DNA from: Chloroflexota bacterium
Lineage (GTDB): Bacteria; Chloroflexota; Anaerolineae; Anaerolineales; UBA4823
Assembly (NCBI GenBank): GCA_012798185.1
Contig: JAAZNS010000176.1
Coordinates: 1-14,235 of the forward strand
Reading direction: 5' to 3'
Length of the DNA: 14,235 nucleotides
The notes beneath the pieces are model-generated. The model saw nothing but the letters and a program-made list of their open reading frames with translations. It searched no databases and was not told where the DNA came from. Both the position numbers and the translations under genes were made by a program. Below are positions 1-6,646 of this stretch, one piece after another (positions within the stretch are counted from its first letter, which is position 1; the number at the start of each line of letters is the position of its first letter).

Positions 1-231
1 CCGTTCGAAAACAATCGCGATGGCCTCCATTGAACTGGTACCAAAGAGCATAGTCAACGCCAGTAATCCGGGCACTAACGATCGCAGGTCGCCTGGATTT
101 CGAATAGTAAAAGCCAGGATGAAGGCAAACGGGAACATTATGCCCCAACTAATATTGGGCGGCTTGAAGTAATAGGCTTTCAAATCCTTCAGTGCGATAT
201 AAAACATGCCGCGCAGATCATCCACTAGCAT
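1..231 (-). CDS. ABC-2 type transporter permease, N-terminal part (runs off the window)
   Basis: The reading frame is open from ATG at 231 to the window edge, giving 77 codons of the N-terminus. After a short cytoplasmic segment (MLVDDLRGMFYIALKDLKAY) there is a hydrophobic stretch beginning WGIMFPFAFILAFT and then a second one around LVPGLLALTMLFG, as expected for an ABC-2 membrane subunit. An excellent ribosome-binding site, AAAGGAGG, lies just upstream and is encoded by the last codons of the ATPase gene. The start overlaps the ATPase stop by 14 bases, so the two are almost certainly co-translated as an exporter of small molecules or antibiotics. Substrate cannot be inferred. The C-terminal part is missing only because the window ends. 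Confidence 0.85.
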   Translation of the reverse strand, partial: MLVDDLRGMFYIALKDLKAYYFKPPNISWGIMFPFAFILAFTIRNPGDLRSLVPGLLALTMLFGTSSMEAIAIVFER

Positions 232-1165
232 TGCCGCCTCCTTTGCCGCCTTTTTCGACCAGCATGGCTTCCGCACTAAGTCCGGTCAGTTTGACGAATA
301 CATCTTCCAGTGAAGGTTGTACCGTGTTAATTTTCAAAATTTCGTATCCCTCAGCTTGTTGCAATGCCTGCCTTACTGCTGCATCCACTCCGCTGATTGT
401 CTCCATATATCGCGTCTGAATTTGCCCATCCATGTCTCGTAAGCTGAATTCGACAACCGGCGTATCCTGTACCTGGGTCTTGAGCTTCGCCACACTATCC
501 AACCCCACAATGCGCCCTTTAACGATGATAGCAATACGGTCGCACAGGCGCTCAGCCTCCTCCAGGTAATGCGTAGTTAGGAAGACGGTCACACCTTCAT
601 CGCGTAGACCGGCGATCATCTTTCGGAGGTTACGAGCGCTCATTACATCCAGACCGGTGGTGGGTTCATCCAGAAACACCAGCTGTGGATGATGAGCCAG
701 GGCAGCAGCTATGGTCAGGGCACGTTTCATACCGCGTGAGAGTTTGGCAAACGGTGCATCTCGCTTATCGCTCAAACGGAAGCGTTCCAGCAGGGCTTCA
801 GCGCGCGTCTTTCGCTCTGTCCGCGGCACACCGTAGAGCTGCATGGCAAAAATCAGGTTATCGAAAGCGGTCAGTTCATCGTATAAATTGGAGACCTCTG
901 GCACGACGCCGATGCGTTTCTTGATGCGCGGCAGGTCGCTCGCCAAATCCAGGCCGAGTAGAGAAGCTCTGCCCGAGGTGAGGTGAGTCAGACCGGTCAA
1001 CATGCGGATGGTCGTGGTCTTTCCCGCCCCATTCGGACCAAGGAAACCAAAAACCTCACCAGGGTGAACGGTAAAATCAATCCCATCCACTGCCCGTAAA
1101 GGCGGGTGATCTTTGCTGATTGTATATATTTTTGTCAATCCTTCAACATGAATGGCTTCTGTCAT
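218..1165 (-). CDS. ABC-2 type exporter ATP-binding protein
   Basis: This 315-residue protein is the cytoplasmic ATPase of an ABC-2 exporter. Walker A is GPNGAGKTT (residues 43-51), the signature is LSRGMKR (142-148) in place of LSGGQ, Walker B is LVFLDEP (162-168), followed by TTGLD and the H-loop THYLEEAE (His199). The Q-loop position is Glu90 (VVPE), a variation common in NatA/drug-exporter-like ATPases. About 100 residues follow the nucleotide domain, matching the C-terminal extension usual in this subfamily. Start at 1165 is supported by AAGGA eight bases upstream and by an ATGA overlap with the PIG-L stop. Its stop overlaps the permease start, so it is the middle gene of a coupled set. 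Substrate is unknown; no sequence feature ties it to the redox genes upstream. Confidence 0.95.
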   Translation of the reverse strand: MTEAIHVEGLTKIYTISKDHPPLRAVDGIDFTVHPGEVFGFLGPNGAGKTTTIRMLTGLTHLTSGRASLLGLDLASDLPRIKKRIGVVPEVSNLYDELTAFDNLIFAMQLYGVPRTERKTRAEALLERFRLSDKRDAPFAKLSRGMKRALTIAAALAHHPQLVFLDEPTTGLDVMSARNLRKMIAGLRDEGVTVFLTTHYLEEAERLCDRIAIIVKGRIVGLDSVAKLKTQVQDTPVVEFSLRDMDGQIQTRYMETISGVDAAVRQALQQAEGYEILKINTVQPSLEDVFVKLTGLSAEAMLVEKGGKGGGNASG

Positions 1166-1878
1166 AATAAGTATCCTTGGAGATGCCTTGGTATAAAATC
1201 ATCAGAGGAGTTACGGATGGCTGCCCGCACAAAATATTCATAGCCAAAGAACTGGCGTTGGCGCTCTACAGGAGCGCTCAGCATGGGCGAGGAGCTCCAC
1301 TGAGTTGCATGACAGCGCATGGCAGTCAATTTTATTTCCCACACTGAGGCAACATCCACGCTAAGAGCAATTGTCTTGTCGGGAACGGAGTGAATTTGCT
1401 TCATCCCCAATCGAATAGCTAGCGACTGTGGCACAGCAACGTTGTATAGCACGTCAATCTCTTCTATGCGTTGGAAAGCCTCTGCAGCCCATTGCCCAAC
1501 AAGGATATGGTCGGGGTGGCCTGAGAGACCATCTGGTCCAAAACTAACCAGCACTTGTGGGTGAACTTGGCGGATAAAGGCCAGGATGTCTGCGATCACT
1601 TGTTCGGAATAAGCCTCGACGAGGTGTCCATCCGGGTAATCTAGCAAATGCGGCGGCTCGATACCCAAAGCAACGCAGGCGCAGAGAAGTTCACGAGTCC
1701 GTATGATGGGGAGTTCGTCAGGTGTACAAAGCGAAGGTTCTCCACAAGAACCGGCCTCGCCGTGCGTCAAAATCAGAACATGAACTTTTACCCCGCTCTG
1801 GGCAAGTAGCGCCAACGTCCCTCCAGGTCGGAAAGTCTCATCATCAGGATGAGCAAAAATAGCCAACAAGCAATCCAT
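1162..1878 (-). CDS. PIG-L / LmbE family deacetylase
   Basis: A 238-residue zinc-dependent N-acetylglucosaminyl deacetylase-like protein. The metal site AHPDDE lies at residues 9-14 (His10 and Asp13 as expected zinc ligands, Asp12 as the expected base) and the second site GHPDH at 120-124. LTHGEAGSCG (38-46) is also typical of the family. Known relatives deacetylate GlcNAc-inositol or GlcNAc-malate in mycothiol and bacillithiol synthesis, or sugar-containing antibiotics and lipids. Which substrate applies here cannot be read from the sequence, but low-molecular-weight thiol synthesis would fit the thiol genes immediately upstream. A longer frame exists from a TTG at 1944, but those 22 residues are encoded inside the preceding thioredoxin gene, so ATG at 1878 is preferred. 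It sits 7 bases after that gene and overlaps the ABC ATPase by ATGA. Confidence 0.9.
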   Translation of the reverse strand: MDCLLAIFAHPDDETFRPGGTLALLAQSGVKVHVLILTHGEAGSCGEPSLCTPDELPIIRTRELLCACVALGIEPPHLLDYPDGHLVEAYSEQVIADILAFIRQVHPQVLVSFGPDGLSGHPDHILVGQWAAEAFQRIEEIDVLYNVAVPQSLAIRLGMKQIHSVPDKTIALSVDVASVWEIKLTAMRCHATQWSSSPMLSAPVERQRQFFGYEYFVRAAIRNSSDDFIPRHLQGYLL

Positions 1879-1885
1879 AATCAAA

Positions 1886-2347
1886 TCACTTTGCTTCCAT
1901 CGAAAAAAGCGCCTCGGTTTGAATTTGCGCCTGCATGAGATCAAGCGGCGCTACATCGCTTAAACCGACATCTTGTTTCCAAACAACCTGCCCCAAGCTA
2001 TCCAAAAGCAATAATGTTGGAGTACGCACTACCCCATATTGTTTATTAAGATCACGTCGACGATTAAAGTCAACCCGTAATACTGATATTCCAAATTCCT
2101 CCGGAAATTTCCAGGATGCAATTTGAGCCTCTGCATTATGAATCACCGTCATTTGACAATTACAGCTACGATCAATGTAGAAGAAAACTAATGCCGGTTG
2201 ACCATTTAATGCCAATGGTGTTTTCGGTTCAAACCAATCTTCCTGAATGGATTTAATTGTCAATACTGACAAAAAAATCACAACAAATAAAACCAACGGT
2301 CTTATATGATGTCGATTTGATACAGAGAGGTATTGATCAATACTCAT
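1886..2347 (-). CDS. Membrane-anchored thioredoxin-like protein with a CxC site
   Basis: A 153-residue protein with one N-terminal membrane segment (about residues 17-32) followed by a thioredoxin-fold domain. The domain shows the expected strand-helix pattern, PALVFFYIDRSCNCQ, then VDFNRRRDLNKQYGVVRTPTLLLLD with the usual cis-proline at 110. The active-site position has Cys62-Asn-Cys64 rather than CxxC, which is unusual. CxC disulfides are known to be reactive in some redox proteins and can also bind metals. It would face the outside of the membrane. It lies 3 bases after ccdA with no clear ribosome-binding site, so translation is probably coupled, making CcdA the likely electron donor. Family membership is firm; the role is inference. 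Confidence 0.85.
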   Translation of the reverse strand: MSIDQYLSVSNRHHIRPLVLFVVIFLSVLTIKSIQEDWFEPKTPLALNGQPALVFFYIDRSCNCQMTVIHNAEAQIASWKFPEEFGISVLRVDFNRRRDLNKQYGVVRTPTLLLLDSLGQVVWKQDVGLSDVAPLDLMQAQIQTEALFSMEAK

Positions 2348-2350
2348 TGC

Positions 2351-3025
2351 TCACGCGATCCACAAAAAATACATACCAACCCCTATCACAATAACACCAC
2401 TGGTTTTTTCAATTACCTCAGACCAGCGCCCTAACTTCTGGAAGTTTTTTAAAGCTCCCGTGAAAGTACCAGCCAATACCACCGGTACCCCTCGCCCTAA
2501 CGCATAAGTAAAAAGAAGCACTGCGCCATATAACAATGCGCCTTTCGCCATTACGTAAGTCAGGATGGCTGCCAGAACAGGTGTAGCACATTGCGATGCC
2601 ACAAGCCCAGAAACTAAACCTAACGCTAACGCACCTGGAAGACCCTTCAACCCAATGCGCTCACGTAAACCACCAAACCACTGTGGCAGGTTGAGCTTCA
2701 ATACGCCCAGCATATTTAATCCTATAATGAAACAGATGCCAGCTACCAGGTAATACCACCACTGATTAGCCACCCCAATAAACCCCCCAATCAGGGCTGC
2801 TACCACACCCAGCAACATAAAGGTCAATGCCAATCCGATGGCAAACGCCAATGCCAGAACAAATGAGCGGGAGCGAGTCAGATTATGGCTGCCACCAACG
2901 TATCCCATAATCAATGGGATGGTGGCAATGTTACAGGGACCAATACTGGTTATGATTCCACCCAGAAAAACCAAACCTAATGCTAATAAAGAAAAATCTT
3001 GTAGTAAAGTGAGATCCAATTCCAT
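2351..3025 (-). CDS. ccdA: CcdA-type thiol-disulfide electron carrier membrane protein
   Basis: A 224-residue polytopic membrane protein of the CcdA/DsbD-beta family, which moves reducing equivalents from cytoplasmic thioredoxin to thiols on the outer face. Six hydrophobic segments are visible. The two redox cysteines are in the family motifs: SIGPCNIATIPLIMGYVGG (Cys31, first segment) and ASQCATPVLAAILTYV (Cys146, fourth segment). Length matches minimal CcdA proteins. Both immediate neighbours are membrane-anchored thioredoxin-like proteins: the upstream one ends 7 bases before and the downstream one starts 3 bases after. They are therefore the natural outer-face partners. Cytochrome c synthesis genes are not present here, so a general or dedicated thiol-reduction role is more likely than haem attachment. 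Confidence 0.93.
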   Translation of the reverse strand: MELDLTLLQDFSLLALGLVFLGGIITSIGPCNIATIPLIMGYVGGSHNLTRSRSFVLALAFAIGLALTFMLLGVVAALIGGFIGVANQWWYYLVAGICFIIGLNMLGVLKLNLPQWFGGLRERIGLKGLPGALALGLVSGLVASQCATPVLAAILTYVMAKGALLYGAVLLFTYALGRGVPVVLAGTFTGALKNFQKLGRWSEVIEKTSGVIVIGVGMYFLWIA

Positions 3026-3032
3026 GATTATT

Positions 3033-3485
3033 TTACTCTACTAAAGCGGCTAGTTTTTGGCGTAATTGTTCTGCTTCCATCACGCCTACCGAAGTTTCTT
3101 CTCGACCGGCTTTATCATAGAAAATCAATGTAGGGATATATTGCAACCCTACTTGTCGTAATAAAGGTGTGTTGCGCTCATCGTATACATTAATATCTAC
3201 TAAAATAATCGATTCACTAAATTCGGGAAACACTTGTTCAACAATCTTGATCATTTCAATGCATTGATAACAATTATTCGAATGGTAAAACGCCAGGGTT
3301 GGTTGATTATCAGAGAGCGCTTGCTTAAGCTGGTCTGCAGGGAGACCATCGTTTGGGCTGGCAGTTTGTGATTGATTTTTTTCAGGCTTGATGAGCAATA
3401 CCAGGAAAATGATTACAATCACACCAATCAGGATAAGGATATTGTTTTTATTATTTTTCTTCTTTGGTCGATATTTCTTTGGCAT
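3033..3485 (-). CDS. Membrane-anchored thioredoxin-like protein (CYQC)
   Basis: A 150-residue protein: a lysine-rich cytoplasmic N-terminus (MPKKYRPKKK), one membrane anchor (about residues 15-32), a short linker and a thioredoxin-fold domain. The active site is CYQC (72-75) in the context LAFYHSNNCYQC, and the cis-proline is in LQYIPTLIFYD (Pro118). The start at 3485 is chosen because GGAG lies six bases upstream; an in-frame TTG at 3497 overlaps that site and is unlikely. The gene begins inside the end of the Trx-VKOR fusion gene (35-base overlap), so the two are translationally linked. It should work on the outer face, either receiving electrons from CcdA directly downstream or being a substrate of VKOR upstream. 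Confidence 0.9.
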   Translation of the reverse strand: MPKKYRPKKKNNKNNILILIGVIVIIFLVLLIKPEKNQSQTASPNDGLPADQLKQALSDNQPTLAFYHSNNCYQCIEMIKIVEQVFPEFSESIILVDINVYDERNTPLLRQVGLQYIPTLIFYDKAGREETSVGVMEAEQLRQKLAALVE

Positions 3486-4755
3486 CAATAACTCCAATTA
3501 CACTTTGTATTGCAGTATCTAAACTGAGCAAATATAGTAAGGTCATGATTATTGCAGAAGATACACACCACATACATACTGCTTTGATCACAAATGGCTC
3601 AAGAATGGTCAGGTATAAAGAAAAAAGTACACCAAATAAGGTCATGCCAAAAATCAGTATGTGAATATACCTTGATAACCTATCATGGCTCAATTGGGTC
3701 CAACCCCAGGCTGCCAGAATTGCCAGATACCCGAAAACACCTAACACGCCCACCGGTAACCAACCGAATACGTATGCATAAGGGCTGGATTGAACCGCAT
3801 TACAATCACCCACTGGCCCACAAACGGCAGGTACTACCTGTGTTTCTACATAAGCAAGATAGCCAGCAACACCCAACCCGATTAAAATAAACACCAAAAA
3901 AAACGCATTGCGCCATTTCTCTTGCGTTTCAGATATTTTCGGCGGATAACTTCTACCGATGTATTGCCATATTCGTATTCCTGAGAAAATTAAAGCTACC
4001 ACCATTCCAACAATAGTCATAATAGCCAATGTAAATCCAGATGAAGGTGACTTTACGCCAGTCTCAAATAATGGTGGTACTTCTGTTGGTGTAAACTCTA
4101 CGGATTTTACCTGCTCATCTGCGCTTACAATAGAAGTGGGTAATGAAGCAATTGTTGGTGTAGATATTGGCGTAATCGCCGTTTCTGCAACCGAGCAGCC
4201 TGTTTTCTGGCAGGTTAGTATCGCATTTTCCATTTCCGGCAAAAGGCTTTCTGCAAATCCTTCCCAATATTTATCTCCGATGATTATGGTGGGAACTGCC
4301 TGTGGCGTAAACCCCAATTGAGAAGCCATATCCACAAATAGTTGCTGGTTTTCTGCTATATACCAAACTTCGTATTCTTTTACTTCGACATTATCGAACC
4401 GCTTGGCAAAGCTTTTTATGGCTGGTCTGGCTATTTCGCAATGAGGGCAACCATCTCCCCAGAATATGTAAATAATAACTTTTCCTTCGGACGGAGTTGG
4501 GGTTAGTTCTTGTAGAGTCTCATGAGCATCTGGTTCATCTTGATTAAATGCTTGAGGCGAATGCAAAATCCCTTTACGTATGAATTGATTGTGATTGCGA
4601 GGATGCGGCCAGAATGATCTGGCGTGAGTTAACAATTTTGTTCCGATCGTGGGGTTCACTAACGACTGGGCTGACACTGGCTGAAAAATTAGAAAGGTGA
4701 ATATTATAATAAATAAACTAATCAGCCAATGCGTAAGTGTTTGCTTCTTCATCAT
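3451..4755 (-). CDS. Secreted thioredoxin domain fused to a VKOR membrane domain
   Basis: A 434-residue fusion. Residues 9-29 are a signal or anchor segment. Residues 90-185 form a thioredoxin/glutaredoxin-like domain with WGDGCPHC (active site 103-106) and cis-proline in AVPTIII (Pro155). A Ser/Thr/Pro-rich linker (190-235) leads to a membrane segment at 240-262 and then a vitamin K epoxide reductase domain with four segments. The latter has the conserved loop pair Cys312 and Cys318 (CGPVGDC), a serine-bearing region, and the quinone-site CMWC (394-397). VKOR oxidises partner thiols and passes electrons to quinone, so the fusion should form disulfides on the outer face. The order, thioredoxin first and VKOR last, is the reverse of the common bacterial VKOR-Trx fusion. 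The start overlaps the ferredoxin stop by ATGA; a second ATG follows immediately. Confidence 0.93.
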   Translation of the reverse strand: MMKKQTLTHWLISLFIIIFTFLIFQPVSAQSLVNPTIGTKLLTHARSFWPHPRNHNQFIRKGILHSPQAFNQDEPDAHETLQELTPTPSEGKVIIYIFWGDGCPHCEIARPAIKSFAKRFDNVEVKEYEVWYIAENQQLFVDMASQLGFTPQAVPTIIIGDKYWEGFAESLLPEMENAILTCQKTGCSVAETAITPISTPTIASLPTSIVSADEQVKSVEFTPTEVPPLFETGVKSPSSGFTLAIMTIVGMVVALIFSGIRIWQYIGRSYPPKISETQEKWRNAFFLVFILIGLGVAGYLAYVETQVVPAVCGPVGDCNAVQSSPYAYVFGWLPVGVLGVFGYLAILAAWGWTQLSHDRLSRYIHILIFGMTLFGVLFSLYLTILEPFVIKAVCMWCVSSAIIMTLLYLLSLDTAIQSVIGVIDAKEISTKEEK

Positions 4756-4955
4756 CTCAACTCAATTGCTTTTCCACAACAATCGGCAACACATTGGCCG
4801 CAGCCATCACAGCGATCAAGATCGATCTCAATCCGTCCTCCCATACGCGCTGCTTTATCAGGGTGATAAGCGATAGCATTTTGGGGGCAGGAGGTCAACA
4901 CAAGACAAATCTCATCTTTTGCCGGGCATTTTCTTTCGTTGATGAATGCTTTCAT
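4752..4955 (-). CDS. Small ferredoxin-like 4Fe-4S protein
   Basis: A 67-residue protein with one full cluster site near the C-terminus, CDGCGQCVADCCGKAIE. This gives CxxCxxCxxxC followed by an extra cysteine where most ferredoxins have proline. The N-terminal half keeps part of a second site (Cys10, Cys17 and Cys23 with CPQNAIAYHPDKAA) but not the regular spacing, so it may hold an altered or no second cluster. GRIEIDLDRCDGCG is typical of small ferredoxin domains. AAGGAAT seven bases upstream of the ATG supports the start. It overlaps the VKOR fusion by ATGA, which is odd for a cytoplasmic ferredoxin and an exported thiol oxidase, and implies equal expression. It is likely an electron donor or sensor for the neighbouring proteins; the exact partner is unknown. 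Confidence 0.85.
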   Translation of the reverse strand: MKAFINERKCPAKDEICLVLTSCPQNAIAYHPDKAARMGGRIEIDLDRCDGCGQCVADCCGKAIELR

Positions 4956-4970
4956 GTTCTATTCCTTGGA

Positions 4971-5339
4971 TTATTCTTTGCTTGCAAGAGCAAGAGCAGG
5001 AAATTCTACCCCAAGAGAGAAGTTAATATCATTAGCAATATTTAAAAAAGCTTGTTTTACTAAGCCTAATGCATCATCACGTTCACGAATGAGAGGCTGC
5101 TCACGAACTCGTCGTTTTAATGCATTAAAATCTTCTATCTCGCTCCGTTCCAACACGTCGCCGTGTTGCTGACGGTCAATAAGCTCCTGATATACCGATA
5201 ACAGACGATTCTCCATTTCAGTGGTTTCAAGATCAGCAGCGCAACTGGTTTGCGCCTGAAGGTAGTTTTGCACAGATGAAGTAGCGTGCAGAGCCTCACC
5301 CAGCATACGTGCAGTTTCTTGCATTTCTTTGGTTATCAT
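4971..5339 (-). CDS. YlbF/YmcA family protein, copy 2
   Basis: A 122-residue, mostly helical protein of the YlbF/YmcA family. The N-terminal part reads as a helix with ARMLGEALHATSSVQNYL. It is followed by LETTEMENRLLSVYQELIDRQQHG, the usual pattern of an early helix pair, and by FNALKRRVREQPLIRERDDA before the last long helix. In Bacillus, YlbF and YmcA work with YaaT as an Fe-S-containing complex that directs RNase Y and affects competence, sporulation and biofilm. No yaaT-like gene is present here. Only one cysteine (Cys33) is seen. AAGGAG lies nine bases before the ATG. It is 24 bases downstream of the other YlbF-family gene, so the two probably form a heteromer. Confidence 0.8.
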   Translation of the reverse strand: MITKEMQETARMLGEALHATSSVQNYLQAQTSCAADLETTEMENRLLSVYQELIDRQQHGDVLERSEIEDFNALKRRVREQPLIRERDDALGLVKQAFLNIANDINFSLGVEFPALALASKE

Positions 5340-5363
5340 GATTTTTTCTCCTTAATTGTAGTG

Positions 5364-5762
5364 TTAACCGCCGCAGCTACATCCGCTTCGTCTAGCATTG
5401 GCAGCAAAAGGTATCCCCGCTGATCGGCTGATAATTTCATCGATTTCAGCAAACATCTTGCAGATGGTCTTCTCAGCTATACGATAATCTTGGACGACTG
5501 CCAGGTTCTCTAATTCTGTTTCCAGGCGAGAAATAGCAACTTCATGCTCATCTGCATTTTCCGGAGACCAACGTAAATCGTTTTGATGGTTACGCATTTC
5601 TGCCAAGATTTTCTTTACGGTTGGATCGTTATTTACATCATTGAGAGTTTTCAAGAATATCTGGTATTCAGGCGCATTAAGAAGTAAATCACCTAATTGT
5701 CGAGCTAACTGGTTTGCTTCATCTACTTTTTTGCTGGTGGAAACTGGTGTTTGAAAATTCAT
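5364..5762 (-). CDS. YlbF/YmcA family protein with cysteine tail, copy 1
   Basis: A 132-residue helical protein of the YlbF/YmcA family. ANQLARQLGDLLLNAPEYQ and LKTLNDVNNDPTVKKILAE are characteristic, followed by charged helices (ISRLETELENLAVVQDYRIA). The C-terminus ends in RRSGCSCGG (Cys128 and Cys130) and there is another cysteine at 101. A cysteine tail is notable because the Bacillus YlbF-YmcA-YaaT complex binds iron-sulfur clusters. GGAG lies seven bases before the start. It is 17 bases downstream of the four-cysteine protein. A pair of such genes inside a thiol and ferredoxin cluster suggests a redox-sensing regulatory complex. That role is inference from context. Confidence 0.82.
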   Translation of the reverse strand: MNFQTPVSTSKKVDEANQLARQLGDLLLNAPEYQIFLKTLNDVNNDPTVKKILAEMRNHQNDLRWSPENADEHEVAISRLETELENLAVVQDYRIAEKTICKMFAEIDEIISRSAGIPFAANARRSGCSCGG

Positions 5763-5779
5763 TTTTATTCTCCATTTGT

Positions 5780-6112
5780 TTATTCGTTTGGAAGGGTAGG
5801 ACTCAAAAATAAAAATTGGCTTTCAGCAGGAAGGAAGATATTCGCTTCGACCTCCAAGGTTTTTAATATCGCGGCTGGAACAACACAACTATTACGGCAG
5901 ACATATTCGCTGGCTAATTGATATACATGAGTATCCAGAAGTGGCACACTCATCTCATGGGCAATGTCCAGAGTAGTCAAAACCTGTGCCATTTTCTGTA
6001 TGTGTTCACAAGTGGTGATGAATTCAATTACCACATGCGTCATATCGCTGCGGCGGGCTTCGATGGTGGTTTCTTGATTGCATTGTCCGGCTTTAACCCA
6101 AATCATACTCAT
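5780..6112 (-). CDS. Small conserved four-cysteine protein, resembles DUF6951
   Basis: A 110-residue protein with no membrane segment. It begins with a short strand ending at Cys11 (WVKAGQC), a second strand with VVIEFITTCEHIQKMAQVL (Cys35), and a region YVCRNSCVVPAAILKTLEVE (Cys72 and Cys76), followed by a short tail. This layout, with pieces like SDCExxxxLA and C-x-VPxAILKxIE, matches my memory of the small DUF6951 family found in anaerobic archaea and bacteria, but I could not test that. The four cysteines could bind a metal or cluster. AAGGA seven bases before the ATG supports the start; a second ATG two codons later is also possible. It sits between the cNMP-type protein and the YlbF pair with very short gaps, so it belongs to their operon. 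No function is known to me. Confidence 0.75.
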   Translation of the reverse strand: MSMIWVKAGQCNQETTIEARRSDMTHVVIEFITTCEHIQKMAQVLTTLDIAHEMSVPLLDTHVYQLASEYVCRNSCVVPAAILKTLEVEANIFLPAESQFLFLSPTLPNE

Positions 6113-6122
6113 CCTGTTTTCC

Positions 6123-6608
6123 TTAACCTTGCAGTAAGTGTTTCATCTGTAAGAGAGCTTGAATATTTGGCGGGCAAATTCCATATTCCTGCAAACGCGC
6201 ATATAAAAGTTGGGACATGCGTAAACTTAATTTAAAAAAAATATTTGTATCCTCCAATTTTGCCAGATCTAAGGCTGCCACAGATACTACCCCTAAAGCT
6301 CGAGCAGATGCGCCTATATGATTCGAGTTTATCCAGGCTGCCCAGCCAAAAGGCTCGCCAGGAGTATTTAATTCAACATGGACTTTTCCTCTGCATTGTC
6401 CTGTTTCTGTATTGACAATCAAACGCAAATCTACTTTTCCATCTCTTAATAAATATAATCGTTCATCATGACCATCTCCTGAAAAAATGTTCTGTTCAGG
6501 AAGGTACTCATAAATACGCCCACAACTCGCCAACATTCTCATTTCAGCCTCACTCAACATGCTGGCTAGTGAACTTTTTCGTAATGTTTGGATAACTTTT
6601 CCGCTCAT
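6123..6608 (-). CDS. Crp/Fnr-type cyclic nucleotide-binding domain without DNA-binding domain
   Basis: A 161-residue protein made almost only of a cNMP-type beta-barrel domain. LRKSSLASMLSEAEMRMLAS opens it, EYLPEQNIFSGDGHDERLYLLRDGKVDLRL is the barrel entry with the typical GxVxL turn, and NTPGEPFGWAAWI is the region that would be PGExFGE in cAMP-binding relatives. The C-terminal helices (FFKLSLRMSQLLYARLQEYG) match the dimer helix of Crp. The chain ends where a helix-turn-helix would begin, so this is a ligand or redox sensor without its own DNA-binding part. Start at 6608 is favoured by GGAAAG just upstream; the ATG at 6626 lacks a good site. It is first in a close group with the four-cysteine and YlbF proteins, which may be its partners. 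Confidence 0.8.
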   Translation of the reverse strand: MSGKVIQTLRKSSLASMLSEAEMRMLASCGRIYEYLPEQNIFSGDGHDERLYLLRDGKVDLRLIVNTETGQCRGKVHVELNTPGEPFGWAAWINSNHIGASARALGVVSVAALDLAKLEDTNIFFKLSLRMSQLLYARLQEYGICPPNIQALLQMKHLLQG

Positions 6609-6646
6609 TATGCTTTCCAATATCATTTTTCAATTTAATACACCAC

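Noticed and set aside
87..90. Loss of the Q-loop glutamine in the ABC ATPase (encoded near 896-898; Glu90) considered as a sign of inactivity
   Set aside because: Glutamate at this place is common in NatA-like exporters and all other ATPase motifs are intact. The coordinates given here are residue numbers.
1879..1944. Upstream extension of the PIG-L gene to a TTG
   Set aside because: The added residues are encoded within the thioredoxin-like gene and precede the conserved AIFAHPDDE start that is normally a few residues from the N-terminus.
3959..4321. 120-codon plus-strand open frame
   Set aside because: It is fully opposite the Thr/Pro/Ser-rich linker and membrane start of the Trx-VKOR fusion, and its Thr/Val/Ile-rich product is a shadow of that composition.
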